Shown here one piece after another: positions 17,368-26,364 of a stretch of 64,000 nucleotides of DNA; the stretch's first letter is position 1; every line of letters starts with the position of its first letter. The stretch comes from Pseudomonas marginalis. GTDB taxonomy: Bacteria > Pseudomonadota > Gammaproteobacteria > Pseudomonadales > Pseudomonadaceae. The stretch lies in assembly GCF_008692035.1 (NCBI RefSeq), contig NZ_VTFG01000001.1, positions 3,783,501-3,847,500 on the forward strand, in the 5' to 3' direction. Below the pieces are notes generated by a model. It saw nothing but the letters and a program-made list of their open reading frames with translations, had not been told where the DNA came from and searched no databases. A program made the position numbers and the translations under genes.

Positions 17368-17395
17368 GGTGGACTTCCTTCGTAGGACAAGTGAG

Positions 17396-18202
17396 TTATT
17401 GAGCCCAACGCAATTGCGTAGGCAGCGGTGAAACAGGTTCGGGTTCCGGCGGTGTGCCGGGCAACGACAGCACACGGTTAAGTACTTGCGCTTCCAGTGC
17501 GGCCAGGCGATGTGAGCCTCGGGCCCGTGGGCGCGGCAGATCGACGATCAGGTCGAGGCCGATTTCGCCGTCTTCGATCAGGATCACCCGGTCGGCAATG
17601 GCCACGGCTTCGCTGACGTCATGGGTTACCAGCAACACGGTGAAGCCGTGTTTTTGCCAGAGGTTTTCGATCAGTTGCTGCATCTCGATACGGGTCAGGG
17701 CGTCCAGGGCGCCCAGCGGTTCGTCGAGCAGCAGCAGGCGCGGCTGGTGGATCAAGGCACGAGCCAGGGCCACACGCTGCTTCTGGCCACCGGACAAGGC
17801 CGCCGGCCACTCATTGGCACGCTCGGCCAGGCCTACCGCTTCCAGGGCTTCCAAGGCTTTAGGGCGCCAGTTGCCTTTGAGGCCCAGGCCGACGTTGTCG
17901 ATGATCTTTTTCCACGGCAGCAGGCGCGCTTCCTGGAACATCAAGCGCGTGTCTTCAATCGCCTCGCTCAGCGGAGCCGAACCGGCCAGCAGCTCGCCGC
18001 CGCTGGCTTTGTCCAGGCCGGCCAACAGGCGCAGCAAGGTACTTTTACCGCAGCCACTGCGACCGACCACGGCCACGAACTGGCCCGCCGGAATGTGCAG
18101 ATCGATTTCCTTGAGTACTTCCCGCGCGCCGAAGGCCTTGCGCAATTTGCGCACCGCCAGGGGAATCCCCTTCAGCAGGCGCGGAGGTTGTTGAGCGGTC
18201 AT
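17396..18202 (-). CDS. ssuB: Aliphatic sulfonate ABC transporter ATP-binding protein
   Basis: This 268-residue ATPase carries Walker A GRSGCGKST at 47-55, the LSGGQ signature at 136-140 and Walker B LLLLDEP with D160/E161, followed by the H-loop LLVTHDVSEA. The start overlaps the ssuC stop by four bases. It energises uptake of alkanesulfonates when sulfate is scarce. The tail after the nucleotide-binding domain is short, as usual for nitrate/taurine/sulfonate importers. Confidence 0.95.
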   Translation of the reverse strand: MTAQQPPRLLKGIPLAVRKLRKAFGAREVLKEIDLHIPAGQFVAVVGRSGCGKSTLLRLLAGLDKASGGELLAGSAPLSEAIEDTRLMFQEARLLPWKKIIDNVGLGLKGNWRPKALEALEAVGLAERANEWPAALSGGQKQRVALARALIHQPRLLLLDEPLGALDALTRIEMQQLIENLWQKHGFTVLLVTHDVSEAVAIADRVILIEDGEIGLDLIVDLPRPRARGSHRLAALEAQVLNRVLSLPGTPPEPEPVSPLPTQLRWAQ

Positions 18203-18987
18203 GCCGCACCTCCTTTATTCACTTGGTAAGCCGGGTGCCAGCGCAGCCATACACGCTCCAGACCGCGCGCGGCCAAATCGGCCAGCTTGCCGAGGATGGC
18301 GTACATCACGATGGCCAATACCACCACGTCGGTTTGCAGGAATTCGCGGGCGTTCATCGCCAGGTAACCAATGCCGGAGCTGGCAGAGATGGTTTCCGCC
18401 ACGATCAGCGTCAGCCACATAAAGCCCAGGGCAAAGCGCACGCCCACCAGGATCGACGGCAGCGCACCCGGCAGGATCACTTGCCAGAACAGGCTGAAAC
18501 CGGACAAGCCGTAGCTGCGCGACATTTCCACCAGCGCCGGGTCGACGTTGCGGATGCCGTGGTAGGTGTTCAGGTAGATTGGAAACAGCGTGCCGAGGGC
18601 CACCAGGAAAATCTTCGCGGTCTCGTCGATGCCGAACCACAGGATCACCAGCGGAATCAGCGCCAGGTGCGGCACGTTGCGGATCATCTGCACCGAGCTG
18701 TCCAGCAGGCGTTCGCCCCACGTCGACAGGCCGGTGATAAACCCCAGCGCCAGGCCGATGCTGCCACCGATCACAAAGCCCAGGCCGGCACGCCAGCCAC
18801 TGATAGCCAGGTGCGTCCAGATTTCGCCGCTGCGCACCAGGTTGACCCCAGCCTCAATCACCGCGCTGGGCGCCGGCAGGATGCGTGTCGACAACCAACC
18901 CGCCGACACCGACAACTGCCACACCGCCAGCAATAGAATCGGCAGCACCCAGGGCGCCACGCGATGGCTCAATTTTTCCAGGTTCAT
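18199..18987 (-). CDS. ssuC: Aliphatic sulfonate ABC transporter permease
   Basis: This 262-residue inner-membrane protein has about six hydrophobic segments, the first at about residues 13-32. The EAA loop reads VEMSRSYGLSGFSLFWQVILPGALP, matching the nitrate/taurine/sulfonate permease family. It is cotranscribed with ssuD (10-base gap) and ssuB (4-base overlap). Confidence 0.95.
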   Translation of the reverse strand: MNLEKLSHRVAPWVLPILLLAVWQLSVSAGWLSTRILPAPSAVIEAGVNLVRSGEIWTHLAISGWRAGLGFVIGGSIGLALGFITGLSTWGERLLDSSVQMIRNVPHLALIPLVILWFGIDETAKIFLVALGTLFPIYLNTYHGIRNVDPALVEMSRSYGLSGFSLFWQVILPGALPSILVGVRFALGFMWLTLIVAETISASSGIGYLAMNAREFLQTDVVVLAIVMYAILGKLADLAARGLERVWLRWHPAYQVNKGGAA

Positions 18988-18996
18988 GGCGCCGCC

Positions 18997-20145
18997 TCAG
19001 CTCTGTGACGCAGCTTTGGGAAGGATGTCGTTGGCGACCATTTCGCCGAACGGGCTTACGTAACCGGCGCTTTTCGGCAGCTCGGGACGTTCGATATCCA
19101 GGTGCGGGAACAGCAGCTCGGCGACCCGATACGATTCTTCCAGGTGTGGATAACCGGAGAAGATAAAGGTGTCGATGCCCAGCGCTGCGTACTCCTTGAC
19201 CCGCTCGGCAACCGTCGGGCCATCGCCCACCAGCGCGGTGCCCGCACCGCCACGCACCAGGCCGACGCCGGCCCACAGGTTGGGGCTGACTTCCAGGTTG
19301 TCGCGGTTACCGCCATGCAAGGCCGCCATGCGCTGCTGGCCGACAGAATCGAAGCGCGCCAGGGAAGCCTGGGCACGGGCGATGGTGTCGTCGTCCAGAT
19401 GGGAGATCAGTTTGTCGGCGGATTTCCAGGCTTCTTCGTTGGTTTCGCGCACGATCACATGCAGACGAATGCCGAAGCGCACGGTGCGCCCGAGTTTCGC
19501 CGCCTTGGCCCGCACCTGCTCGATCTTCTCGGCGACGGCGGCCGGTGGCTCGCCCCAGGTCAGCACCATCTCCACTTGTTCGGCGGCGAGGTCCTGGGCC
19601 GCTTCGGAGGAACCGCCGAAGTACAGCGGCGGGCGCGGTTGCTGGATCGGCGGGTAGAGCAACTTGGCGCCTTTGACGCTGATGTGCTCGCCGTCGTAAT
19701 CCACGGTTTCGCCTTCCAGCACGCGGCGCCAGATGCGGGTGAACTCCACCGAAGCCTGGTAGCGCTCTTCGTGACTGAGGAACAAGCCATCGCCGGCCAG
19801 CTCTTCCGGGTCACCACCAGTCACCAGGTTGAACAGCGCGCGGCCGCCGGACAGGCGGTCCAGGGTCGCGGCCTGGCGCGCCGCCACCGTCGGGGAAATG
19901 ATCCCGGGGCGCAGCGCGACAAGGAATTTCAAACGCTGGGTCACCGGGATCAGCGAGGCGGCCACCAGCCACGAGTCTTCGCAGGAGCGACCGGTGGGGA
20001 TCAGCACCCCGCCGAATCCCAGGCGGTCAGCGGCCTGGGCCACTTGCTGCAGATAACCGTGGTCGACGGCGCGAGCGCCTTCGGCGGTGCCAAGGTAATG
20101 GCCGTCGCCGTGGGTAGGCAGGAACCAGAAAATAGTGAGGCTCAT
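18997..20145 (-). CDS. ssuD: FMNH2-dependent alkanesulfonate monooxygenase
   Basis: This 382-residue member of the bacterial luciferase-like superfamily begins SLTIFWFLPTHGDGHYLGT, the SsuD signature. It cleaves the C-S bond of alkanesulfonates with FMNH2 and oxygen, releasing sulfite and an aldehyde. The conserved FLVALRPGIISPTVAARQ and SGGRALFNLVTGGDP segments are present, and the length matches known SsuD (about 380). Reduced flavin comes from SsuE, encoded two genes upstream. Confidence 0.96.
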   Translation of the reverse strand: MSLTIFWFLPTHGDGHYLGTAEGARAVDHGYLQQVAQAADRLGFGGVLIPTGRSCEDSWLVAASLIPVTQRLKFLVALRPGIISPTVAARQAATLDRLSGGRALFNLVTGGDPEELAGDGLFLSHEERYQASVEFTRIWRRVLEGETVDYDGEHISVKGAKLLYPPIQQPRPPLYFGGSSEAAQDLAAEQVEMVLTWGEPPAAVAEKIEQVRAKAAKLGRTVRFGIRLHVIVRETNEEAWKSADKLISHLDDDTIARAQASLARFDSVGQQRMAALHGGNRDNLEVSPNLWAGVGLVRGGAGTALVGDGPTVAERVKEYAALGIDTFIFSGYPHLEESYRVAELLFPHLDIERPELPKSAGYVSPFGEMVANDILPKAASQS

Positions 20146-20170
20146 GGAGTTGTCTCCTGAAGAAATCGGA

Positions 20171-21139
20171 TTACGGCGCTTTAGCCACGGCAGCCGGTGG
20201 CGTCCAGATCACGTCCTTGATGCTCAAGGGCTTGGGGATCAATTTGAGTTGGTAGAAGCTGTCGGCGATTTTCTGCTGGGCCGCCACCACTTCCGGGGTC
20301 AGGAACAGCGCGCCGTAGCCCTGGCGTTTCACCGAGGTCAGGGTGATGTCGGCCGGCAGGCCCAGCAGCGGCGCGACTTGCTCGGTCACTTCCTGGGGGT
20401 TGGCCTTGGACCACTCGCCCACCGCGCGCACTTCTTCGATCAGCGCCTTGACCACTTCCGGATGCTTTTCGGCGTACGGCTTGGTGGCCAGGTAGAACTG
20501 GTGGTTGTCGGCGATGCCGGTGCCGTCACGCAGGGTGCGCGCTTGCAGTTGTTTCTCGGCGGCGGCCTGGTACGGGTCCCAGATCACCCACGCATCCACG
20601 CTGCCACGCTCGAAGGCGGCACGGGCATCGGCGGGCGGCAGGAACACGGTCTGCACGTCGGTGTATTTCAGGCCGGCGTCTTCCAGGGCACGCACCAGCA
20701 GGTAGTGCACGTTGGAGCCTTTGTTGAGCACGACTTTCTTGCCCTTGAGCTCGGCCACCGATTTGATCGTCGAGTCTTTCGGCACCAGGATCGCTTCACT
20801 GGTGGGCGCTGGCGGCTCGTAGGCCACGTAGAGCAGGTCGGCACCGGCAGCCTGGGCGAAGACCGGCGGGGTTTCGCCGGTGACACCGAAGTCGATGGAA
20901 CCCACGTTCAGGCCTTCGAGCAGTTGCGGACCGCCGGGAAACTCGGTCCATTGCACCTGCACACCTTGGGCGGCCAGGCGTTTTTCCAGGGTGCCCTTGG
21001 CCTTGAGCAGCACCAGGGTGCCGTATTTCTGGTAACCGATCCGCAGGGTCTCGGCGGCTTGGGCCTGAACAATGGCGCCGAAGGACACAGCCGCAGCAAA
21101 CAGTGCGACCAGACCACGACGCAAGATGACAGTGCGCAT
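20171..21139 (-). CDS. ssuA: Periplasmic aliphatic sulfonate-binding protein
   Basis: This 322-residue periplasmic binding protein has a signal peptide at about 1-28 (basic start RTVILRRG, cleavage near AQA). The mature part begins ETLRIGYQKYGTLVLLKAKG, the SsuA family start. The start at 21139 is chosen by the signal peptide. It lies between ssuE and ssuD in the standard ssuEADCBF order and delivers sulfonates to SsuBC. Confidence 0.95.
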   Translation of the reverse strand: MRTVILRRGLVALFAAAVSFGAIVQAQAAETLRIGYQKYGTLVLLKAKGTLEKRLAAQGVQVQWTEFPGGPQLLEGLNVGSIDFGVTGETPPVFAQAAGADLLYVAYEPPAPTSEAILVPKDSTIKSVAELKGKKVVLNKGSNVHYLLVRALEDAGLKYTDVQTVFLPPADARAAFERGSVDAWVIWDPYQAAAEKQLQARTLRDGTGIADNHQFYLATKPYAEKHPEVVKALIEEVRAVGEWSKANPQEVTEQVAPLLGLPADITLTSVKRQGYGALFLTPEVVAAQQKIADSFYQLKLIPKPLSIKDVIWTPPAAVAKAP

Positions 21140-21238
21140 GGCGCTCTCTCCAAATAGTGCGATGAGGGGGTTGGCTGCACCTGCTTGGCCGTTGGCGGCT
21201 GAGTAAGGTGAGTACATCTATATAGCGGTGAGGCTGAC

Positions 21239-21832
21239 TTAAATGCTCCAGCGAGCACTCAACAAACGTTCATTCAACACATGCGGGTCCAACGGTTTCG
21301 GACGACGGGCCATGGCGCCGTAAAGCGTCTCCAGGGCCTCGTGCAAACGGTGTTCGAGGACCGGTACCAGTTGTGCCTGGGCACTGCCTTCGCCGTAGGC
21401 GATCTGGCTGTCTTCGGCAAAGATGCCGTGGAGCAGCTCCTGGGCTTTGAGGGCCGACAATACCGGCTTCAAGGCGTAATCCACCGCCAGCATGTGAGCG
21501 ATGCTGCCGCCGGTCGCCATCGGCAACACAACCTTGTGGGCCAGGGCGCGCTCCGGCAGCAGGTCGAGCACGGTTTTCAACGCACCGGAGAACGAAGCCT
21601 TGTACACCGGCGTGGCGATCACCAGGCCATCCGCGTTAGCCACCTGTTGCAGCAGGTCGATGACCTTGGGGCTGTCGAAGCGTGCATGCAGCAAGTCTTC
21701 AGCCGGGAAGTCCCGTATCTGGTAACTCACCACTTCAACGCCTTTGTCTTGCAACCACTGACGGGTTTTTTCCAGCAAGACCCCGGAGCGGGAACGCTGG
21801 CTGGGACTGCCTCCAAGTGTTACGACCAACAT
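21239..21832 (-). CDS. ssuE: NADPH-dependent FMN reductase
   Basis: This 197-residue flavodoxin-like reductase begins MLVVTLGGSPSQRSRSGVLL, the phosphate-binding loop for FMN, and has the conserved ATPVYKASFSGALKTVLDLLP segment. It supplies FMNH2 to SsuD. It is the first gene of the operon. The upstream 200 bases are AT-rich (about 21900-21965) and probably hold the sulfur-starvation promoter, by analogy with ssu operons controlled by CysB-type activators. Confidence 0.95.
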   Translation of the reverse strand: MLVVTLGGSPSQRSRSGVLLEKTRQWLQDKGVEVVSYQIRDFPAEDLLHARFDSPKVIDLLQQVANADGLVIATPVYKASFSGALKTVLDLLPERALAHKVVLPMATGGSIAHMLAVDYALKPVLSALKAQELLHGIFAEDSQIAYGEGSAQAQLVPVLEHRLHEALETLYGAMARRPKPLDPHVLNERLLSARWSI

Positions 21833-21983
21833 GCAGGAATTCCTTGAGCAAGTGCCGGCGGTTCGCTGTGTGGCGATGGCGCCAAGATGGAACAGACCTT
21901 ATCAGCAGATTCATATATCTATAAATCTTATTTTTTCATTTGTTTATTCTTTAAATGCATATGAGGTTTGTAGGTCGCCAGGC
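21833..21983 (-). promoter_or_regulatory. AT-rich upstream region of ssuE (probable promoter)
   Basis: The stretch 21905-21965 is markedly AT-rich against a GC-rich background, and AAGGAAT precedes the ssuE start. Position between the lsfA terminator and ssuE makes it the likely ssu promoter region. No exact -35/-10 pair or CysB site could be assigned. Confidence 0.45.
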
Positions 21984-21984
21984 G

Positions 21985-22009
21985 AAAAAAAAGGCCGTAG
22001 AAACGGCCT
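21985..22009 (-). terminator. Intrinsic terminator of lsfA
   Basis: AGGCCGT at 21992-21998 pairs with ACGGCCT at 22003-22009 around AGAA. On the minus strand the stem is followed by eight T residues (A-run 21985-21992 on the plus strand). It separates lsfA from the ssu operon. Confidence 0.85.
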
Positions 22010-22033
22010 GAAAACCCCTGCTGTGAGTCAGTT

Positions 22034-22672
22034 TCAACGATTGGGCTGTGGAGTAAGCCGCAAATACGGCTTCATCGCCCGATAGCCCTTCGGAAAGCGC
22101 TTCTTGATCTCTTCCTCATCCTTGAGTGACGGCACGATCACCACCTCATCACCGTCCTGCCAGTTGGCGGGGGTGGCGACTTTGTAGTTGTCGGTCAGTT
22201 GCAGCGAGTCGATGACCCGCAGGATTTCGTGGAAGTTACGGCCGGTGCTGGCCGGGTAGGTGATGGTCAGGCGGATCTTCTTGTTCGGGTCGATCACGAA
22301 CAAGGAACGCACGGTGAGGGTGTCACTGGCATTCGGGTGGATCAGGTCGTAGAGGTCCGAAACCTTGCGGTCGGCGTCAGCCAGGATCGGGAAGTTGACG
22401 ACGGTGGCCTGGGTTTCGTTGATGTCTTCGATCCACTTGTGGTGCGAATCCACCGGGTCCACCGACAGGGCGATGGCCTTGACGCCGCGCTTGGCGAACT
22501 CGTCCTTGAGCTTGGCGGTGAAGCCCAGCTCCGTGGTGCACACCGGGGTGAAGTCCGCCGGGTGGGAAAACAACACACCCCAGCTGTCGCCCAGCCATTC
22601 GTGGAAACGAATCTTGCCGGCGCTGGAATCCTGTTCGAAGTCGGGGGCGATATCGCCCAGTCTTAGGCTCAT
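22034..22672 (-). CDS. lsfA: 1-Cys peroxiredoxin (Prx6 type), LsfA
   Basis: The 212-residue enzyme has the peroxidatic cysteine at Cys45 in the DFTPVCTTELG motif and no obvious resolving cysteine, as in the Prx6 class. The C-terminal extension (about 150-212, ending KGYRAMKPYLRLTPQPN) is also typical. LsfA was described in P. putida as a sulfate-starvation-induced protein encoded beside ssu, and in P. aeruginosa as an antioxidant enzyme; the same neighbourhood is seen here. It likely removes peroxides formed when SsuD and related flavin oxygenases are active. Confidence 0.93.
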   Translation of the reverse strand: MSLRLGDIAPDFEQDSSAGKIRFHEWLGDSWGVLFSHPADFTPVCTTELGFTAKLKDEFAKRGVKAIALSVDPVDSHHKWIEDINETQATVVNFPILADADRKVSDLYDLIHPNASDTLTVRSLFVIDPNKKIRLTITYPASTGRNFHEILRVIDSLQLTDNYKVATPANWQDGDEVVIVPSLKDEEEIKKRFPKGYRAMKPYLRLTPQPNR

Positions 22673-22963
22673 GGTGTGGCTCCTGGTGAGTGCTTATGGA
22701 GCCCACTGTGCATGGATTGCGGATTATTTAAAAAGAATAAATATCGATTTATCTAGACGATAAAGGAATATTAAAAATCTGTTCATTGGACGCGGGAAAG
22801 GGCGAGGCGCAACATCGTTTCCAAGGTTCGAGAAGGCCTTGAGACGCTGTACAAAGAGGGGTTCAGGAAGGGCTTGCGGGGGTTTAGCCCGACTTGAAAA
22901 GCAAGACACCTTGCCCGGCGTGCGCCGGGCAAGGTTTTACGGTCTTACAACAGCTTCACGCGA
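22673..22963. promoter_or_regulatory. Region between oprE and lsfA
   Basis: The part nearest lsfA (about 22720-22785) is AT-rich and resembles in composition the region upstream of ssuE, so it is a plausible promoter of lsfA. The rest has no supported gene; it ends in the oprE stem-loop at 22909-22934. Confidence 0.45.
22909..22934 (-). terminator. Stem-loop downstream of the OprD-family porin gene
   Basis: CCTTGCCCGGCG at 22909-22920 is the reverse complement of CGCCGGGCAAGG at 22923-22934. The stem is very strong. On the minus strand it is followed by a weak T-rich tail (TGTCTTGCTTTTC). Confidence 0.7.
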
Positions 22964-24334
22964 CTAGAACAGTGGCAGCGAGTAGCTGACGATCAGGCGG
23001 TTTTCGTCCTGGGAACGGGTGTTCGCCAGGTCGGTGCGCCACATAGCGTTTTTCCAGGCAACGCCAAGGTTTTTCAGCGGGCCTTCTGGAATCACGTAAG
23101 CAACGGTGATGTCACGTTCCCACTCGGATTGACCGGTGATTTCAGTACGACCAGCGTTGGTGCCTACGGTGTCGATGTCGCTACCCTTGAGGTAAACGAC
23201 ACCAGCAGTCAGGCCAGGTACGCCAACTTTAGCGAAGTCGTAAGCGTAGCGAGCTTGCCAGGTACGCTCGCCGGCGCGGGCAAACTTCTGGATCTGCATG
23301 TCAGTCGTCAGGTAAGCCGACGAACCGTCGCCCTGGTTCAACCAAGGGAAGTCGCTGCTGCCGTTGCTGACCTGGTAACCACCACCGAAAGTGTGGCCGG
23401 CAACGGTGTACAGGAACAGGCCGCTGTACAGGTTGTTATCAACCTTACCTTTGCCGCCGCTGAAACCGTTGTAGTTACCGCTGCTGTAGTAAGCAGGGGT
23501 GTTGCCGTTTTTACCATCGTCGGAGCTGTTGAAATAACGCAGGTCAGACTTCAAAACGCCCGGGCCGATTGCCCAGTTGTGAGTCAGGCCCAGGAAGTGC
23601 TGCTTGTAGAAGTCTTCCAGGTTGCCGTAGTAGTACTGGGCGGTCAGGTCTTTGGTGAGTTTGTAGTCACCACCCGCATAGTAGAACTTGTTAACGAAAG
23701 TGCCTGTGTTGTAGTTGGAGCTACCGTTGGCACCACCAATCGACAGGTTTTCGTTGTTGCTGGAGTTACGACCCTTGGCCTTTTCCACCTGACCAGCAAC
23801 CAAGGTCAAATCCTTGATGTCGTTGGTAGTGATCTGGCCACCTTGGAAGGTCTGCGGCAGCAGACGACCATCGTTGGTCACGATAACCGGCAACTTAGGC
23901 TGCAGGGTGCCCAACTTCAGTTCGGTTTGGGAGATCTTGACCTTGCCGGTCACGCCCAGGCTGGCGAAATCGTTAACAGCCGTGTTGCCATCGCTCGGGA
24001 ACACAGTACCGCCAGATGCGGTGCCGTTGTAGTTACCGTGTTCAGCACGACTCGAATCCAGGCGCACGCCGTACAGGCCGATCGCATCAACGCCGAACTG
24101 AACGGTACCTTGGGTGTAACCCGAGATGAAACGCAGGTCGAAGCCTTGGCCCCATTCAGCGTTCTTGCTGCGGGTGTTCGAGGTCGACGATGGGTGGCCA
24201 TCACGGTTATCGGTGTTGATGTAAAAGTTACGCGCACTCAGTGTGGCGTGGCTGTCTTCGATGAAACCGGCAGCGCCTGCTTGCTGAGCGATTACGCCCA
24301 AAGCTACAGACAGTGCCAAGGTGGACTTCTTCAT
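22964..24334 (-). CDS. oprE: OprD family outer-membrane porin, OprE-like
   Basis: The 456-residue porin has a signal peptide at about 1-22 (ending QAGA) followed by the family start GFIEDSHATLSARNFYINTDN. The C-terminal segment ENRLIVSYSLPLF ends in phenylalanine, as outer-membrane barrels do. Alternating strand-loop sequences rich in aromatic residues and glycine run throughout. In P. putida the gene beside lsfA-ssu is annotated oprE, so I use that symbol, but OprD-family members are many and the substrate is unknown. An AT-rich 595-base region lies upstream. Confidence 0.88.
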   Translation of the reverse strand: MKKSTLALSVALGVIAQQAGAAGFIEDSHATLSARNFYINTDNRDGHPSSTSNTRSKNAEWGQGFDLRFISGYTQGTVQFGVDAIGLYGVRLDSSRAEHGNYNGTASGGTVFPSDGNTAVNDFASLGVTGKVKISQTELKLGTLQPKLPVIVTNDGRLLPQTFQGGQITTNDIKDLTLVAGQVEKAKGRNSSNNENLSIGGANGSSNYNTGTFVNKFYYAGGDYKLTKDLTAQYYYGNLEDFYKQHFLGLTHNWAIGPGVLKSDLRYFNSSDDGKNGNTPAYYSSGNYNGFSGGKGKVDNNLYSGLFLYTVAGHTFGGGYQVSNGSSDFPWLNQGDGSSAYLTTDMQIQKFARAGERTWQARYAYDFAKVGVPGLTAGVVYLKGSDIDTVGTNAGRTEITGQSEWERDITVAYVIPEGPLKNLGVAWKNAMWRTDLANTRSQDENRLIVSYSLPLF

Positions 24335-24504
24335 GTACCGCTCCTCTCGTTTCTAATTTTTGTATTTCTTTGGTCTCGGGTCTGACGCCCTCGATCCACA
24401 GATGCGCGATTAGCACCGGATAGTGACTGACAAGTCAATCGTAACCTTGTGTGTCTACTACCTTCGTCTAACCACCGTTGATTTGGTCCCTGCAGGGTAA
24501 TGAG

Positions 24505-24547
24505 TTTTTCATACACCCAAAAAGAATTATTTCATTCTTTTTCATAC
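24505..24547. promoter_or_regulatory. Direct repeats and inverted repeat upstream of the porin gene (candidate operator)
   Basis: TTTTTCATAC occurs at 24505-24514 and again at 24538-24547, 33 bases apart (about three helical turns). Between and overlapping them is the inverted repeat AAAAAGAAT (24519-24527), six-base spacer, ATTCTTTTT (24534-24542). It lies 171-213 bases upstream of the porin start codon. Confidence 0.5.
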
Positions 24548-24884
24548 GATTCAGGAATAAGACTTTCCGTGACGTGGACAGGCCAGCATAGACCACTCGC
24601 CACACAAGCTAATTCCTAAAGGGTATTTGTTAGAGCTTTTTTAGATCGATTAGTGTGGCCGCGCTGTTGCATACGTCACCCACGATCAAAAAGGCGACGC
24701 CATCATGGCCAAAGGCACATCCTCCCGTCAATTTGTTACAGTTTTTGTGTCACTAATCGTTTCTTTTGCTGTCAAAGCCGCCCATTCGACGATTCAGGTT
24801 TTGCAAGCGCCCACACTCTATCCATAGCCGCCCACCTGTTATCGGCGTCAGATCAAGAATGCTTAAACTTTAGTCGTGCGTGAC

Positions 24885-24908
24885 GGCAGGCTCCTACACG
24901 AGCCTGCC
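24885..24908 (-). terminator. Stem-loop downstream of argA
   Basis: GGCAGGCTC at 24885-24893 pairs with GAGCCTGCC at 24900-24908 around CTACAC. It lies 22 bases past the argA stop. No T-run follows, so termination may be partial. Confidence 0.65.
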
Positions 24909-24929
24909 CGGTGAATTGGGGGTAGGGTT

Positions 24930-26231
24930 CTACAAGGCCTTCTCGAAAATCTTCGAGTTACGCTGGTAGTTGTACAGCGAGGCCCGTGCCGAGGGCAGGC
25001 GATCCACGCTGCTCGGCACAAAGCCGCGCTCACGGAACCAGTGGGCAGTCCGCGTGGTAAGTACGAACAGCGTCTTCAACCCCTGCGCCCGGGCACGGGT
25101 TTCGATACGCTCCAGCAGCTCATCACCCCGCCCGCCATGGCGATACTCCGGGTTCACCGCCAGGCAAGCCAGTTCACCCGCGTCCGAATCGGCGATCTGA
25201 TACAACGCCGCACACGCGATGATCATGCCTTCGCGCTCAACCACGCTGAACTGCTCGATCTCACGCTCGAGCACTTCCCGCGAACGGCGCACCAGGATGC
25301 CCTGTTCTTCCAGGGGGCTGATCAGGTCGAGCAAGCCGCCGACGTCTTCAATCGCCGCCTCGCGCACCCGTTCGAATTGCTCCTGGGCCACCAGCGTGCC
25401 GCCGCCATCGCGGGTGAACAGTTCGGTGAGCAAGGCACCGTCTTCGGCGTAGCTGACAATGTGGCTGCGCCCTACCCCGCCCCGGCAAGCCTCGGCCGCT
25501 GCATCAAGCAATTCGGACTGGTAGTTGCTGCTGCCCAGGCGTTGCAGGTGTGCCGGTACTTGTTGCGGGCGCAATTCGCGGACCAGGCGGCCATTTTCAT
25601 CGATCAGGCCGAGATCAGCGCCGAACAGCAGCAGCTTGTCCGCCCCCAGGTCGATGGCGACGCGGGTGGCGACGTCTTCGCAGGCCAGGTTGAAGATCTC
25701 CCCCGTAGGCGAATAGCCCAGGGGCGACAGCAGCACAATGGAGCGCTCATCCAGCAGGCGATTGATGCCCTTGCGGTCGACCCGGCGCACTTCGCCGGTG
25801 TGGTGGTAATCCACGCCTTCAAGCACGCCGATAGGCCGCGCCGTCACCAGGTTGCCGCTGGCCACCCGCAGGCGCGAGCCCTGCATCGGCGACGAGGCCA
25901 TGTCCATCGACAAGCGCGCTTCGATGGCGATACGCAGGTGGCCGACCGCGTCGATCACACACTCCAGCGTCGCGGCATCGGTGATGCGCATGCCTTCATG
26001 GTAAGTCGGGACCAGGCCACGCGCTTCAAGGCGCGCTTCGATCTGTGGGCGCGAACCGTGCACCAGCACCAGACGCACGCCCAGGCTGTGGAGCAGCACC
26101 AGGTCGTGGACGATATTGCCGAAGTTCGGATGATCCACACCGTCGCCGGGCAACATGACCACAAAGGTGCAGTCGCGGTGGGCGTTGATGTAGGGCGAAG
26201 CGTGACGAAGCCAATTAACGTAGTCGGGCAT
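24930..26231 (-). CDS. argA: N-acetylglutamate synthase
   Basis: The 433-residue enzyme makes N-acetylglutamate from glutamate and acetyl-CoA, the first step of arginine synthesis. The N-terminal two thirds is an amino-acid-kinase fold (VVMLPGDGVDHPNF and LVLVHGSRPQIEARL) used for arginine feedback. The C-terminal third is the GNAT acetyltransferase domain, with ACLAVNPEYRHGGRGDELLERIE binding acetyl-CoA. Length and order match bifunctional-looking ArgA of Pseudomonas. It follows argE on the same strand. Confidence 0.96.
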   Translation of the reverse strand: MPDYVNWLRHASPYINAHRDCTFVVMLPGDGVDHPNFGNIVHDLVLLHSLGVRLVLVHGSRPQIEARLEARGLVPTYHEGMRITDAATLECVIDAVGHLRIAIEARLSMDMASSPMQGSRLRVASGNLVTARPIGVLEGVDYHHTGEVRRVDRKGINRLLDERSIVLLSPLGYSPTGEIFNLACEDVATRVAIDLGADKLLLFGADLGLIDENGRLVRELRPQQVPAHLQRLGSSNYQSELLDAAAEACRGGVGRSHIVSYAEDGALLTELFTRDGGGTLVAQEQFERVREAAIEDVGGLLDLISPLEEQGILVRRSREVLEREIEQFSVVEREGMIIACAALYQIADSDAGELACLAVNPEYRHGGRGDELLERIETRARAQGLKTLFVLTTRTAHWFRERGFVPSSVDRLPSARASLYNYQRNSKIFEKAL

Positions 26232-26364
26232 GGAACCTGGGCCTGTAATAAAAAGCAGCCGAAAAAGGATGAGTCGTGAAAACGCACAGCGGGCTGATGG
26301 TTATCGTCGGAACAGGCTTGGCGACACGCTCGCTCTCCTTATGTACGAATGGACAGGGGTTAAT

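Larger units (their letters stand above)
24335..24929. promoter_or_regulatory. Long non-coding region upstream of the porin gene
   Basis: No supported gene in 595 bases. It is AT-rich compared with the neighbours, mainly at 24500-24660 and 24720-24780. It contains the repeat structure at 24505-24547 and, at its far end, the argA stem-loop. The porin promoter should be here; the start site cannot be fixed. Confidence 0.6.
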
